A stretch of DNA of 64,000 nucleotides from CAKZNE01 sp040222435 (GTDB lineage Bacteria; Bacteroidota; Bacteroidia; Flavobacteriales; Schleiferiaceae), in contig OZ243107.1 in assembly GCA_965212245.1 (NCBI GenBank), positions 3,100,001 through 3,164,000 on the forward strand, written 5' to 3'. Position 1 is the stretch's first letter, and every line of letters starts with the position of its first letter. Both the position numbers and the translations under genes were made by a program. The notes under the pieces were generated by a model. That model had not been told where the DNA came from. It saw only the letters and a program-made list of their open reading frames with translations, and did no database searches. This document shows positions 34,724 to 42,577 of the stretch, piece after piece.

Positions 34724-35767
34724 ATGCATATCCGCGCACTTAAATATCTCTCAGCTTATTTACTTCCCTGGAGTGTGACTGTTTCTTTTTCAAGCGAAGG
34801 CTGGGCTACTTTTTTGCCAATTGTATATGCCTTTGTAGCCATTCCTTTTTTAGAGCTCTGGATAAAGGCTGATGACCATAACATGGTAGAAGCTGAGCAG
34901 GAACTGGTTCGGAAAGACCATATTTACGACTGGTTATTATACCTATGTGTGCCGGTTCAGTATGCTTTTGTGCTTTGGTACCTGAATACTGTGGATGGAA
35001 TGAGTCTGAACCAGGTTGAATTCTGGGGATGGAGTGTTTCCCTGGGCCTTATGTGCGGAATACTGGGTATAAACACAGCTCATGAGCTGGGGCACAGGCG
35101 TACCCAAGGGGAGAGGTTTCTTTCCAAAATGCTTTTAATGACTTCTTTATATCCGCATTTCTTTATTGAGCATAATTATGGGCATCACCGCAATGTGGCT
35201 ACAGATGAAGACCCTGCTTCTGCCCGCTACAATGAAAATCTTTATTTTTTTTGGGTGCGCTCCGTTTATAACTCCTACCTGAGCGCCTGGCAAATTTCCA
35301 ACAACCGTACTCTGAAGAAATGTGGCAAAATAATGAGCTGGCAAAACGAAATGATTCGCTTTACATTAATTGAAATAGCCATAGTGTTAGTTGTAGCAGT
35401 AATATGGGGCTGGGTGGCCCTGCTGGGTTTTGGTATAGCAGCCCTGGGCGGGATATTGTTGTTGGAAACGGTAAATTACATTGAACACTATGGCTTGCGC
35501 AGAAAGAAGGTAACAGCGCATCGCTATGAAAACACCCAACCCATTCACTCCTGGAACTCTAATCATATAATTGGGCGGCTTATGCTGTTTGAATTAAGCC
35601 GGCATAGTGATCATCACGCTTATCCGCACCGTAAGTATCAGATACTGGAAAGTCATACTAATAGTCCGCAATTGCCCACCGGCTACCCCGGCATGATGCT
35701 TTTAGCTACCATTCCGCCTTTGTGGTTCAGGGTTATGAACCCTAGAGTTAAAGATCAGGTTACTTAG
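34724..35767 (+). CDS. alkB: AlkB-type alkane 1-monooxygenase
   Basis: This integral-membrane non-heme diiron hydroxylase inserts oxygen at the terminal carbon of alkanes or related chains, using electrons from rubredoxin. The 347 residues have several membrane segments and the histidine signature that separates AlkB from desaturases: HELGH (120-124), EHNYGHH with His150, His154 and His155, NYIEHYGL with His255, and LSRHSDHHAYPH with His294, His297 and His298. Rubredoxin and rubredoxin reductase are not in this window. It is tightly linked to a GT2 gene upstream (3-nt gap) and a DUF6588 outer-membrane-type gene 15 nt downstream. The natural substrate may be an alkane or a lipid chain. Confidence 0.9.
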   Translation: MHIRALKYLSAYLLPWSVTVSFSSEGWATFLPIVYAFVAIPFLELWIKADDHNMVEAEQELVRKDHIYDWLLYLCVPVQYAFVLWYLNTVDGMSLNQVEFWGWSVSLGLMCGILGINTAHELGHRRTQGERFLSKMLLMTSLYPHFFIEHNYGHHRNVATDEDPASARYNENLYFFWVRSVYNSYLSAWQISNNRTLKKCGKIMSWQNEMIRFTLIEIAIVLVVAVIWGWVALLGFGIAALGGILLLETVNYIEHYGLRRKKVTAHRYENTQPIHSWNSNHIIGRLMLFELSRHSDHHAYPHRKYQILESHTNSPQLPTGYPGMMLLATIPPLWFRVMNPRVKDQVT

Positions 35768-35782
35768 CTAAATAGAACTTAA

Positions 35783-36838
35783 ATGACATTTAAACTTACT
35801 ATGGTAAGCCTTCTGGCAGGTGTATCCTTGCACGCCCAGGTGGTCGATTTTAAAAGCGAAGAACTATCCATGGAGTTCGTACGGAATTTCAGTATTTACA
35901 GCGAGGCCTATACCAAGCCTGTCATTAATGCCTTTTCGTATAACTCCCTTAGCGGCTGGAACCAAACCGCCCGTATTATAAGACCTTATTCTGTACGGCT
36001 TGAATTTGTAGCCGGAGCCACTTTTTCAGAAGATGATAATACTACCTTTAGCTTTAATGATTATCCTTTTTCGGATGATATAGAATTGTTGGGGCCTACC
36101 GCTCCGGTTTTACCTACTGCTTTAGGGGGGGGTACTGATAATTTTTTCCGCTATACAGTAGAAGGAAATGTGGCCGGATTGGGTAATATAAGGGCTACCC
36201 AGGACATCCCGGCTTTCAGCGGAATTACCTCACCTTATAATTCTACGCCAAACCTGGTGCCACAGATCAGCCTGGGTTTACCCGGAGAGTTTGAGTTGGT
36301 AGCCCGTTTCTTTCCTTACTATAATTATGAAGGCGTAAGTCATAATGAGTTCGGAATTGGAGTTAAACACGGTTTGGGACAATACCTTGAAATACCTGAA
36401 AATCTTCACTGGAACATAGGCGCTTTTTACGATCTGAATCAATATACATACACACCTGAGGACTTTCTGGAAGGAGAAGATCAGAAGATCCGTTTACGGG
36501 GTAGTGCCTTTCTTGTGGAGTCTATGGCTTCCTATGATTATAAGTTTGTTTCAGTTTTTGGTGGTTTGGGATTTTACAACTGGACCAACAGTTTTGATAT
36601 TTTAGGTACATATCGATACGAAGTAGAGGAAGGGCAATTTAACGGCAGGGAAGTATTTACAGCTACTGACCCGGTTGAAATATCGGTAACTAAATCCGGA
36701 CTTAAGGGAAGTGCCGGTGTTACTTTCCGTCTGTTTAAAGTACTGAGCCTTTCTACAGCCTATCACATGGCTGCGCAAAATACCCTTACGCTTAACTTGT
36801 CTTTTAACTTTGCGACCTGGCCTAAAGAGGAGGAGTAA
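35783..36838 (+). CDS. DUF6588-like outer membrane beta-barrel protein
   Basis: The 351-residue protein has a signal peptide (MTFKLTMVSLLAGVSLHAQ). Its body alternates aromatic and polar residues as in small beta-barrels (LVARFFPYYNYEGV, VSVFGGLGFYNW), and the C-terminal strand ends LTLNLSFNFATW. It resembles the DUF6588 family of Bacteroidota. It lies 15 nt after alkB, so it could be a channel for a hydrophobic compound, as FadL/AlkL proteins are in other phyla. That role is positional inference only. Confidence 0.75.
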   Translation: MTFKLTMVSLLAGVSLHAQVVDFKSEELSMEFVRNFSIYSEAYTKPVINAFSYNSLSGWNQTARIIRPYSVRLEFVAGATFSEDDNTTFSFNDYPFSDDIELLGPTAPVLPTALGGGTDNFFRYTVEGNVAGLGNIRATQDIPAFSGITSPYNSTPNLVPQISLGLPGEFELVARFFPYYNYEGVSHNEFGIGVKHGLGQYLEIPENLHWNIGAFYDLNQYTYTPEDFLEGEDQKIRLRGSAFLVESMASYDYKFVSVFGGLGFYNWTNSFDILGTYRYEVEEGQFNGREVFTATDPVEISVTKSGLKGSAGVTFRLFKVLSLSTAYHMAAQNTLTLNLSFNFATWPKEEE

Positions 36839-36856
36839 AGAACTGCCATTACAGGC

Positions 36857-36888
36857 TTGTATATGTGAATCAAACTAACTTATCTTTG
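36857..36888 (+). promoter_or_regulatory. Promoter of tRNA-Leu(CAG)
   Basis: A TTG (36857-36859) and TATCTTTG (36881-36888) are separated by 21 bases. This fits the Bacteroidota sigma-A form TTG-N17-23-TAnnTTTG. The tRNA starts 11 nt after the -7 box. The tRNA-Lys promoter on the other strand has the same 21-base spacer. Confidence 0.75.
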
Positions 36889-36899
36889 CCCACCGTTTT

Positions 36900-36984
36900 G
36901 CGCACGTGGCGGAATTGGTAGACGTGCTGTCTTCAGGCGGCAGTGCCTTAGGGCGTGGAGGTTCGAGTCCTCTCGTGCGCACCA
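36900..36984 (+). tRNA. tRNA-Leu(CAG)
   Basis: An 85-nt class II tRNA with acceptor stem GCGCACG/CGTGCGC, D-arm GGCGGAATTGGTAGAC, anticodon arm CTGTC-TTCAGGC-GGCAG (anticodon CAG, reading CUG), a variable arm and T-arm GTTCGAGTC. The 3' CCA is encoded, unlike in the other two tRNAs of this window. Confidence 0.97.
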
Positions 36985-37014
36985 AAAAGGTAGCTTTTAA
37001 AGCTACCTTTTTTT
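36984..37014 (+). terminator. Terminator of tRNA-Leu(CAG)
   Basis: A perfect inverted repeat (GGTAGCTTT/AAAGCTACC flanked by A and T runs) starts at the tRNA 3' end and is followed by seven T. Confidence 0.9.
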
Positions 37015-37097
37015 GTTTTGTCAAGAGTAACATAAGTCACATTCTATTTCACCTCATTTCGCAAACTTTGTCGTTCTAAATTAGTTGAATACCTGAT

Positions 37098-38438
37098 ATG
37101 GAAATAAAACAGTTTTACGATAAATCACTAGCCCATGCTTCTTATGCTTTGTTAAGTGCAGGGCAAATCGCGATAATTGATCCGGGCCGTGATCCACGGC
37201 CCTATTATGATTTTGCCAAAGAACATGATGCTGTCATCAGGTGGGTGATAGAAACTCACCCTCATGCCGATTTTGTGAGTAGTCACTTCCAGATTCATCA
37301 AGAAAAAGGAGCAACGATATTAGTAAGCGAAAAAGTGGGTGCAGACTATCCACACCAGAGCTTTGACCAGGGTGACTCCATAGACGTTGGAGCAGTTAGA
37401 CTTAAGGCTATTAATACCCCCGGACATTCACCGGACAGTATTTGTGTGCTGGTGCTGGATGAAAGTGGTAAGGAACACGCTCTTTTTACTGGTGATACCC
37501 TTTTTGTAGGTGATGTAGGAAGACCGGACCTGCGCGAAAATGCAGGGAATATGAAAGCGCAGCGCGAGAGTCTGGCGCGTAGCATGTATCAAAGCATTCA
37601 GGAAAAGCTAAAGCCTTTAGCCGATTCTATCCTGGTATACCCTGCGCACGGTGCCGGATCATTATGCGGTAAAAATCTAAGTGCAGATACACATAGTAAT
37701 ATGCAACGGGAAAAGGAAACCAACTGGGCTTTTCAAGTAAAGGATGAAGGTTCTTTTGTAAGGGAAATATTGAGTGACCAGCCTTTTATTCCAAAGTACT
37801 TTGGTTATGATGTAGATCTTAATAAGGAAGGGGTTTCGCCATTGGCAAATAGTCTTCAAAAAGTGAAGCGGATAGAAGCAGAAGATATTCCCTCGGGCTC
37901 ACTTTTAATTGACACCCGCCATGAATCCTTCTTTAAGAAAGGGCATCTCGCGGGCGCTATTAACCTGATGATTAAAAAGGATAATAAATTTGAAACCTGG
38001 CTAGGTGCTATTATAGATCCTACTGAAAAATTCTATTTGGTTTGCGGGGATGCATCTCAAAGAGAAGTGGCTTTATACCGTGCCGCTAAAATAGGTTATG
38101 AAAACCTGATTGCAGGCGCAGCCATTGCAACAAATGAGCAGGGTCAAACCACATCTTTAGTGGATTTGGGTGATTTTTTGGAAAATCCGGACCATTATAC
38201 TATACTGGACATTCGAAATGCCAGTGAGACCAAAGAGGGTTTAAAGTTTACCGGTGCTTATACCATACCATTGCATGAATTAAGAGAACGGGCAGATGAA
38301 TTACCTGTGGATAAACCTATTATGGTGCATTGTGCCGGCGGATATCGTTCTGCGGCTGGTGCCAGTATTGTGCAAAAGCAATTGGGTAACCGTGTCCCGG
38401 TGTTTGATTTAGGTGAAGATATCCATAAATTCAACTAA
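37098..38438 (+). CDS. MBL-fold persulfide dioxygenase-like protein with two rhodanese domains
   Basis: The 446-residue cytoplasmic protein combines a metallo-beta-lactamase fold of the ETHE1/CstB group (1-250) with two rhodanese domains. The metal motif is His54-Pro-His56-Ala-Asp58, with Phe59 where classic hydrolases have His; INTPGHSPDS, FTGDTLFVGDVGRPDL and VYPAHG follow. The first rhodanese loop is VCGDASQ and the second VHCAGGYRSA; both keep the Cys. Such fusions oxidise persulfides to sulfite and transfer sulfane sulfur in sulfide detoxification. A separate exported rhodanese follows 48 nt later. The exact reaction is inferred from domain content. Confidence 0.88.
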   Translation: MEIKQFYDKSLAHASYALLSAGQIAIIDPGRDPRPYYDFAKEHDAVIRWVIETHPHADFVSSHFQIHQEKGATILVSEKVGADYPHQSFDQGDSIDVGAVRLKAINTPGHSPDSICVLVLDESGKEHALFTGDTLFVGDVGRPDLRENAGNMKAQRESLARSMYQSIQEKLKPLADSILVYPAHGAGSLCGKNLSADTHSNMQREKETNWAFQVKDEGSFVREILSDQPFIPKYFGYDVDLNKEGVSPLANSLQKVKRIEAEDIPSGSLLIDTRHESFFKKGHLAGAINLMIKKDNKFETWLGAIIDPTEKFYLVCGDASQREVALYRAAKIGYENLIAGAAIATNEQGQTTSLVDLGDFLENPDHYTILDIRNASETKEGLKFTGAYTIPLHELRERADELPVDKPIMVHCAGGYRSAAGASIVQKQLGNRVPVFDLGEDIHKFN

Positions 38439-38486
38439 ACCTGTCTAACTTATGAATCTCATTTTTTAATCCAAAAGAACTTGTTT

Positions 38487-38996
38487 ATGAGAAAGATCGG
38501 TTTTATGATCCTTATTTCTGTTCTTCTGATCAATCATACTATGGCCCAGGAATCAAGAGTAGAAAGTAAAGCCTATGATACTATGTTAAAGGGCTTGCTG
38601 TCTCATTCGGTAAATGAAGTATCTGTTAAGGACGTTTCGCAGCTTGAGAATGCCGTGTTTCTGGACTCAAGAGAAAAGAAAGAGTACAAGGTGAGCCACA
38701 TAAAAGATGCCCACTGGGTAGGCTATGATGATTTTGATATGAAAAGGGTTAAGGGTGTGTCTAAGGATAGTCAGATTATTGTGTACTGTTCCGTAGGAGC
38801 CCGTAGCGAGAAAATCACTAAAAAGCTGGAAGAAGCAGGTTATTCCAATGTTTCCAACCTTTATGGGGGTATTTTTGAATGGGTAAATCAGGACCAACCG
38901 GTATACAATGCAGAGGGTAAAACCAATAAAGTGCACCCGTACAGCATGCTTTGGGGAGTGTGGTTAAATAAGGGCGAAAAAGACAGGGGAGAATAA
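38487..38996 (+). CDS. Exported rhodanese-like protein
   Basis: ATG 38487 gives 169 residues with a signal peptide (MRKIGFMILISVLLINHTMAQ). The frame also allows TTG two codons earlier, but ATG is preferred. A single rhodanese domain shows LDSREKKEYKVSHIKDA and the catalytic-loop Cys in VYCSVGARSEK. It probably handles sulfane sulfur in the periplasm, complementing the cytoplasmic dioxygenase-rhodanese fusion encoded just upstream. The C-terminus ends HPYSMLWGVWLNKGEK. Confidence 0.88.
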   Translation: MRKIGFMILISVLLINHTMAQESRVESKAYDTMLKGLLSHSVNEVSVKDVSQLENAVFLDSREKKEYKVSHIKDAHWVGYDDFDMKRVKGVSKDSQIIVYCSVGARSEKITKKLEEAGYSNVSNLYGGIFEWVNQDQPVYNAEGKTNKVHPYSMLWGVWLNKGEKDRGE

Positions 38997-39023
38997 AAAA
39001 GCCCCACAATAAAGGGGGCTTTC
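38997..39023. terminator. Shared convergent terminator
   Basis: A stem AAAGCCCC/GGGGCTTT with an 8-9 nt loop lies between the convergent rhodanese (+) and T9SS (-) genes. The T run is better on the - strand. Confidence 0.8.
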
Positions 39024-39049
39024 CAAAAATACCGTAATCATTCTTCTGC

Positions 39050-40420
39050 CTATTCAATTACAATTGAAGAAGACCACGTTCCTTTGGTGTTATCAGCTCT
39101 TATGAAATACAATCCGGACGAAAGATTTAAATTCAGTGGAATCTCCCTGGAGCGGTCAATGCTCTCCCGGTTAAAGTAAACCTCTTGTCCTTTGCTATTA
39201 AAAACCCGGATATTGAGCTCTTTGCCCTCCATAGAGTAATCGGTTTGAATGGAAAGTTTTCCATTGGAAGGATTTGGAAATACATTCAGTTTTGCCATTG
39301 TTTGTTCATGCACCCCAACATAACCAGAAAGGTATATCAGTACAGTGTAATCATAAGTGAAAATACTGTCACTAAAACGGAAGTTAAGCCGGTAAGGACC
39401 GGTACCCCTGAGACTGGCATCTGGCATCCATTCAAAATGCGTGAGCAGAGAATCCTGAGAATACCTGAAGTAACTGAAATTAACTGTACTATCCTCCAGC
39501 ATATACACATCTCCAAAAGAACGGACGGATACACTTCCTAATGTATTGCGGGTGAGTAGTGTCAAATCAATTGAGTTTAGCGAATCAGGTATAAAATTAA
39601 CCGTTCGCGTAGCGTGTTGAGGAAATTGGTTTACATGGGCTGGTTTTACAATTTCCATTTGAGAAGTATCTGAAACCACCACAATTTGAATATCGTTATA
39701 AGTAGTACTGAGCAATGCACCATTACGGTATTCGTCTACAAACACACCTACTACATACATGCCTGTGTCAGATGCGTTCCAGCTTATCACACTGCTAACA
39801 GGGTCAATATTGATGATTCCACTCATGTGGGAAGGGGGAACGGTATAACCATTCATATAACCACTTCCTCCTAAACGGAAAAACAATGAATCTCCTTCTT
39901 TATCATAGGGCATAGGGTTAAAACTCCATAATTGATCTTTGGGAAATTTGGTAAGTGGGGAGCCTAAAAACACCGGACTACTGTAAGATTGCCCGGGAGT
40001 GTAATTATAGGATATCTCAAGAGGAAAAGGCCAGGCCGCAAAAGGTAAGTTTACTATTCTTGTATTTCTGCAACAGGCATGCGTATAAGAAGCGCTGTAC
40101 GTGCCGGCCGTAGTTAAGGTATCATACCCCTGAAAGATAAGCTGACGGGTTGACATTGGAGATGTTAAGAGCGACTCTACATCCTTAAGATGAAGTACTA
40201 AACTCTTGGTAATTCCTCCCGGCATTGCAATATCTAGCGTGGAAATATTTGAAACAGAATTTGGATAATCGCTATAATACAATAGGGTATAGGTGGCTAC
40301 TCCATTGGAATCCAAATCTACCGAAATAGTTCCTCCCGAATAATGATCAGCTTTTGAAGTAAAATTTAGTGCGGTTATAATAAGTATAGCCAATAATCTG
40401 AATTGTAGGTTAATTTTCAT
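39050..40420 (-). CDS. T9SS-sorted secreted protein, paralogue A
   Basis: ATG 40420 gives 456 residues starting MKINLQFRLLAILIITALNF, a clear signal peptide. The open frame extends 65 codons further, but that region includes the upstream gene's terminator and is rejected. After the signal comes DHYSGGTISVDLDSNGVATYTL, a motif also found in the neighbouring paralogue. The body has shared segments (FPKDQLWSFNPMPYDKEGDS, FRLGGSGYMNGYTVPPS). The end is a T9SS sorting domain (LNVFPNPSNGKLSIQ, GLYFIRADN). The function is unknown; it probably acts at the surface. Confidence 0.85.
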   Translation of the reverse strand: MKINLQFRLLAILIITALNFTSKADHYSGGTISVDLDSNGVATYTLLYYSDYPNSVSNISTLDIAMPGGITKSLVLHLKDVESLLTSPMSTRQLIFQGYDTLTTAGTYSASYTHACCRNTRIVNLPFAAWPFPLEISYNYTPGQSYSSPVFLGSPLTKFPKDQLWSFNPMPYDKEGDSLFFRLGGSGYMNGYTVPPSHMSGIINIDPVSSVISWNASDTGMYVVGVFVDEYRNGALLSTTYNDIQIVVVSDTSQMEIVKPAHVNQFPQHATRTVNFIPDSLNSIDLTLLTRNTLGSVSVRSFGDVYMLEDSTVNFSYFRYSQDSLLTHFEWMPDASLRGTGPYRLNFRFSDSIFTYDYTVLIYLSGYVGVHEQTMAKLNVFPNPSNGKLSIQTDYSMEGKELNIRVFNSKGQEVYFNRESIDRSREIPLNLNLSSGLYFIRADNTKGTWSSSIVIE

Positions 40421-40556
40421 AGGTAGTGTTTTAATTAGTTCCCAAACTATATAATACTTTTCATGTAAATCAATTAATTGAGAGGAGGGGCTTTTTTGAT
40501 TATTAAAAGAGGTGAATGGAATAGACCATTTATATACACTCCGAAAACTCAGCCAT

Positions 40557-40586
40557 AAAAAACCCCTCACATAGCGAAGGGTTTTA
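40557..40586 (-). terminator. Terminator of T9SS paralogue B
   Basis: A stem AAAACCC/GGGTTTT with a short A/T-flanked loop, followed on the - strand by a T run, lies about 20 nt past the stop at 40608. Confidence 0.75.
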
Positions 40587-40607
40587 ACAATTGATTTATA
40601 AAAAGAT

Positions 40608-41969
40608 TTACTCAATCACCATACGGTTGCTCTGAACTTGTTTGTCATTTTTCAATTGCACAATATAAATCCCTTTAGGAAGAGAAGTGTTAACCTTCAA
40701 CTCTTTAGAACCATTATTGTCATCAAAAAAAGTGTTAAAGACATTTTTACCGCTGTTATCATAAATTTTCATTTCCAGCTTGCTCCAATCTGAAAGTATA
40801 TCAGGCTGAATATGGAAATTACCGGTAGAGGGGTTGGGGTAGATGGTAAATTGTGAGGTAGAATTTTCTCTGACACTAAACACTCCATTTATATTAATAA
40901 GCACGGTATAATCATAAGTGAAACTGCCATCTTTCAAACGAAAGTTCAAACGATAGGGCCCCTCACCTGAAAGGCTGGCATCCGGGCTCCATCTGAAAGT
41001 TCCAACCAAAGAATCCTGGCTTTTAAACTTACTAACTGAAAAGGAAGCGTTGGTATTGGATATCATGAAGGGGTCTCCAAAAATCTCAATAGAAAGATTG
41101 GCATTGGTATGTCCGGAAGCTAAGCCAATTGAAATATCATTAGATGAGTTAGCCATAAAGTTTACAGTAGGCCCGGATGGCCCGGCAGTTACATGAACAG
41201 GAGGAGCAATCCTTAATTGTGACGTATCAGAAACCACAATTACCTGAACTTCATGGTAGGTTTCTCCCAAAAAAGTGCCATTATCATATTCAGAAACAAA
41301 GATACCCACCAGGTATACTCCTATTTGAGAAGCACTCCAGCTGAGAACACCGCTTTGAGGGTCAATACTCAATGCTCCACCAGGATTAGAAGGTGGTAAT
41401 GTATAGCCGGGCAGATAACCATTGCCCCCCAGGCTCCAGTAAAGTGAATCGCCATCCGCATCAAAAGGCATAGGATTATAGTTCCATACAGTATCTTTAG
41501 GGAACTTGCCTATAGGGTTTCCCAGAAAAACCGGGCTGTTTGAGGAAAGACCCATATTATGAGTAAATGATGTCTGTAGAACCGTACCGACCCCTGGATT
41601 GGCATTTAATACTACAATGCTTCTACAGCAGGGAGTTGTAGCCTCAGCGGTGTAAAGGCCTGAATTTGTTAAGCTCAAGGTTCCTGAAAACAAATAGCGT
41701 TCCATAACAAAAGGTGTGTCCGTTAGGGTATCCATTGTTACAAAGCTGGCATTTACGGTATAAGAATTTGATAAAGGTCCTGTAACCGTTATTGGAAAAG
41801 AAGTTGCGTTTAAGAAGATTCCGCTGGCATCGCGGTAAATATATAAGTCGAAAGTGGCCACATCATTGCTGTCAATACTTACATTAATAACCCCGCCAAC
41901 AATGTGTGAGGCAAAGGAAGATACGGACAGAGCCGTTGTTAAAAATAAAGAGAGTAGTAGTTTTTTCAT
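40608..41969 (-). CDS. T9SS-sorted secreted protein, paralogue B
   Basis: The 453-residue protein has a signal peptide (MKKLLLSLFLTTALSVSSFA) followed by SHIVGGVINVSIDSND, a start seen in many Bacteroidota surface proteins. It aligns along its length with the next gene (shared FLGNPIGKFPKDTVWNYNPM, GDSLYWSLGGNGYLPGY, LRIAPPVHV and YRLNFRLKDGSFTYDYTVLI), so the two are tandem duplicates. The C-terminus is a T9SS sorting domain (FTIYPNPSTGNFHIQ, KGIYIVQLKND). Cys pairs such as TTPCCRS are conserved in both. The function is unknown. Confidence 0.86.
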   Translation of the reverse strand: MKKLLLSLFLTTALSVSSFASHIVGGVINVSIDSNDVATFDLYIYRDASGIFLNATSFPITVTGPLSNSYTVNASFVTMDTLTDTPFVMERYLFSGTLSLTNSGLYTAEATTPCCRSIVVLNANPGVGTVLQTSFTHNMGLSSNSPVFLGNPIGKFPKDTVWNYNPMPFDADGDSLYWSLGGNGYLPGYTLPPSNPGGALSIDPQSGVLSWSASQIGVYLVGIFVSEYDNGTFLGETYHEVQVIVVSDTSQLRIAPPVHVTAGPSGPTVNFMANSSNDISIGLASGHTNANLSIEIFGDPFMISNTNASFSVSKFKSQDSLVGTFRWSPDASLSGEGPYRLNFRLKDGSFTYDYTVLININGVFSVRENSTSQFTIYPNPSTGNFHIQPDILSDWSKLEMKIYDNSGKNVFNTFFDDNNGSKELKVNTSLPKGIYIVQLKNDKQVQSNRMVIE

Positions 41970-42155
41970 GATGTCAAGAATTTTAGTAGTTAAAATCTTC
42001 TATAAAATAAGCAAAGTCATTCTCCATAACCTTATAGTAATGATGTCAATTAGTGGCCGCAAATTTTTATGATTTTAAGAAGGTAAATTCTTGTAGAAAG
42101 AGAATTTTCTCAACCTTCTGAAGATTGTAAGACATAAGATAAGGTAATTCCCCAT

Positions 42156-42180
42156 AAAAAAAGCCGCTAATTAGCGGCTT
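42156..42180 (-). terminator. Terminator of the tRNA-Leu(GAG) transcript
   Basis: A perfect palindrome AAGCCGCTAATTAGCGGCTT lies 3 nt past the tRNA-Leu(GAG) 3' end and is followed on the - strand by a run of T. Confidence 0.88.
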
Positions 42181-42183
42181 AAG

Positions 42184-42267
42184 TGCCCAGAACAGGATTT
42201 GAACCTGCACGGCCATGCGGCCACCACCCCCTCAAGATGGCGTGTCTACCAATTCCACCACCTGGGC
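42184..42267 (-). tRNA. tRNA-Leu(GAG)
   Basis: An 84-nt class II tRNA with acceptor GCCCAGG/TCTGGGC, D-arm GGTGGAATTGGTAGAC and anticodon arm CCATC-TTGAGGG-GGTGG (anticodon GAG), with a long variable arm and T-arm GGTTCAAATCC. The CCA is not encoded. Confidence 0.96.
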
Positions 42268-42335
42268 TTTATCTGATCAGGAAATAAAACTGCTGCTAAG
42301 CTATATTAAATTTCTAAATCCCGGTCAACTTATAT

Positions 42336-42366
42336 CAAAACAGCCCCGGAATCCGGGGCTGTTTTG
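42336..42366 (-). terminator. 15-bp perfect hairpin between tRNA-Lys and tRNA-Leu
   Basis: CAAAACAGCCCCGGA and its exact complement are separated by one base, directly abutting the tRNA-Lys 3' end. On the - strand it ends in TGTTTTG, so it may act as a terminator or a processing signal. No strong separate promoter is seen for tRNA-Leu(GAG): only TTG with a 22-base spacer and TAGCTTAG. Confidence 0.65.
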
Positions 42367-42439
42367 TGATCCCTCTGGGGCTCGAACCCAGGACCCTCTC
42401 CTTAAAAGGGAGATGCTCTGCCAGCTGAGCTAAGGAATC
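42367..42439 (-). tRNA. tRNA-Lys(TTT)
   Basis: A 73-nt tRNA with acceptor GATTCCT/AGGGATC, D-arm TAGCTCAGCTGGCAGAGCA, anticodon arm TCTCC-CTTTTAA-GGAGA (anticodon TTT) and T-arm GGTTCGAGCCC. The CCA is not encoded. Confidence 0.97.
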
Positions 42440-42460
42440 TGCTTTTTTCAAAAGCGGGTG

Positions 42461-42492
42461 CAAATATAAGGGCATTTAAAAAGCAATTACAA
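42461..42492 (-). promoter_or_regulatory. Promoter of tRNA-Lys/tRNA-Leu
   Basis: On the - strand TTG (42492-42490) is followed after 21 bases by TATATTTG (42468-42461), then GC-rich CACCCGC and the tRNA. The geometry is the same as for tRNA-Leu(CAG). Confidence 0.75.
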
Positions 42493-42544
42493 GCCTATTG
42501 ATAGATTTTTTTTGAAAAGAATCACAAATTGCTAGAAGTCAGTT

Positions 42545-42572
42545 TTGTAATTGTTAAATACGCCTTAATTTG
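42545..42572 (+). promoter_or_regulatory. Possible aroK promoter
   Basis: TTG at 42545-42547, a 17-base spacer and TTAATTTG at 42565-42572 are one base off the -7 consensus. Only 5 nt separate the box from the ATG, so the message would be almost leaderless. Weak. Confidence 0.3.
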
Positions 42573-42577
42573 GCGGG

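Noticed and set aside
40421..40615. The longer start of T9SS paralogue A
   Set aside because: The extension contains the upstream gene's terminator hairpin and would hide the signal peptide that begins at ATG 40420.
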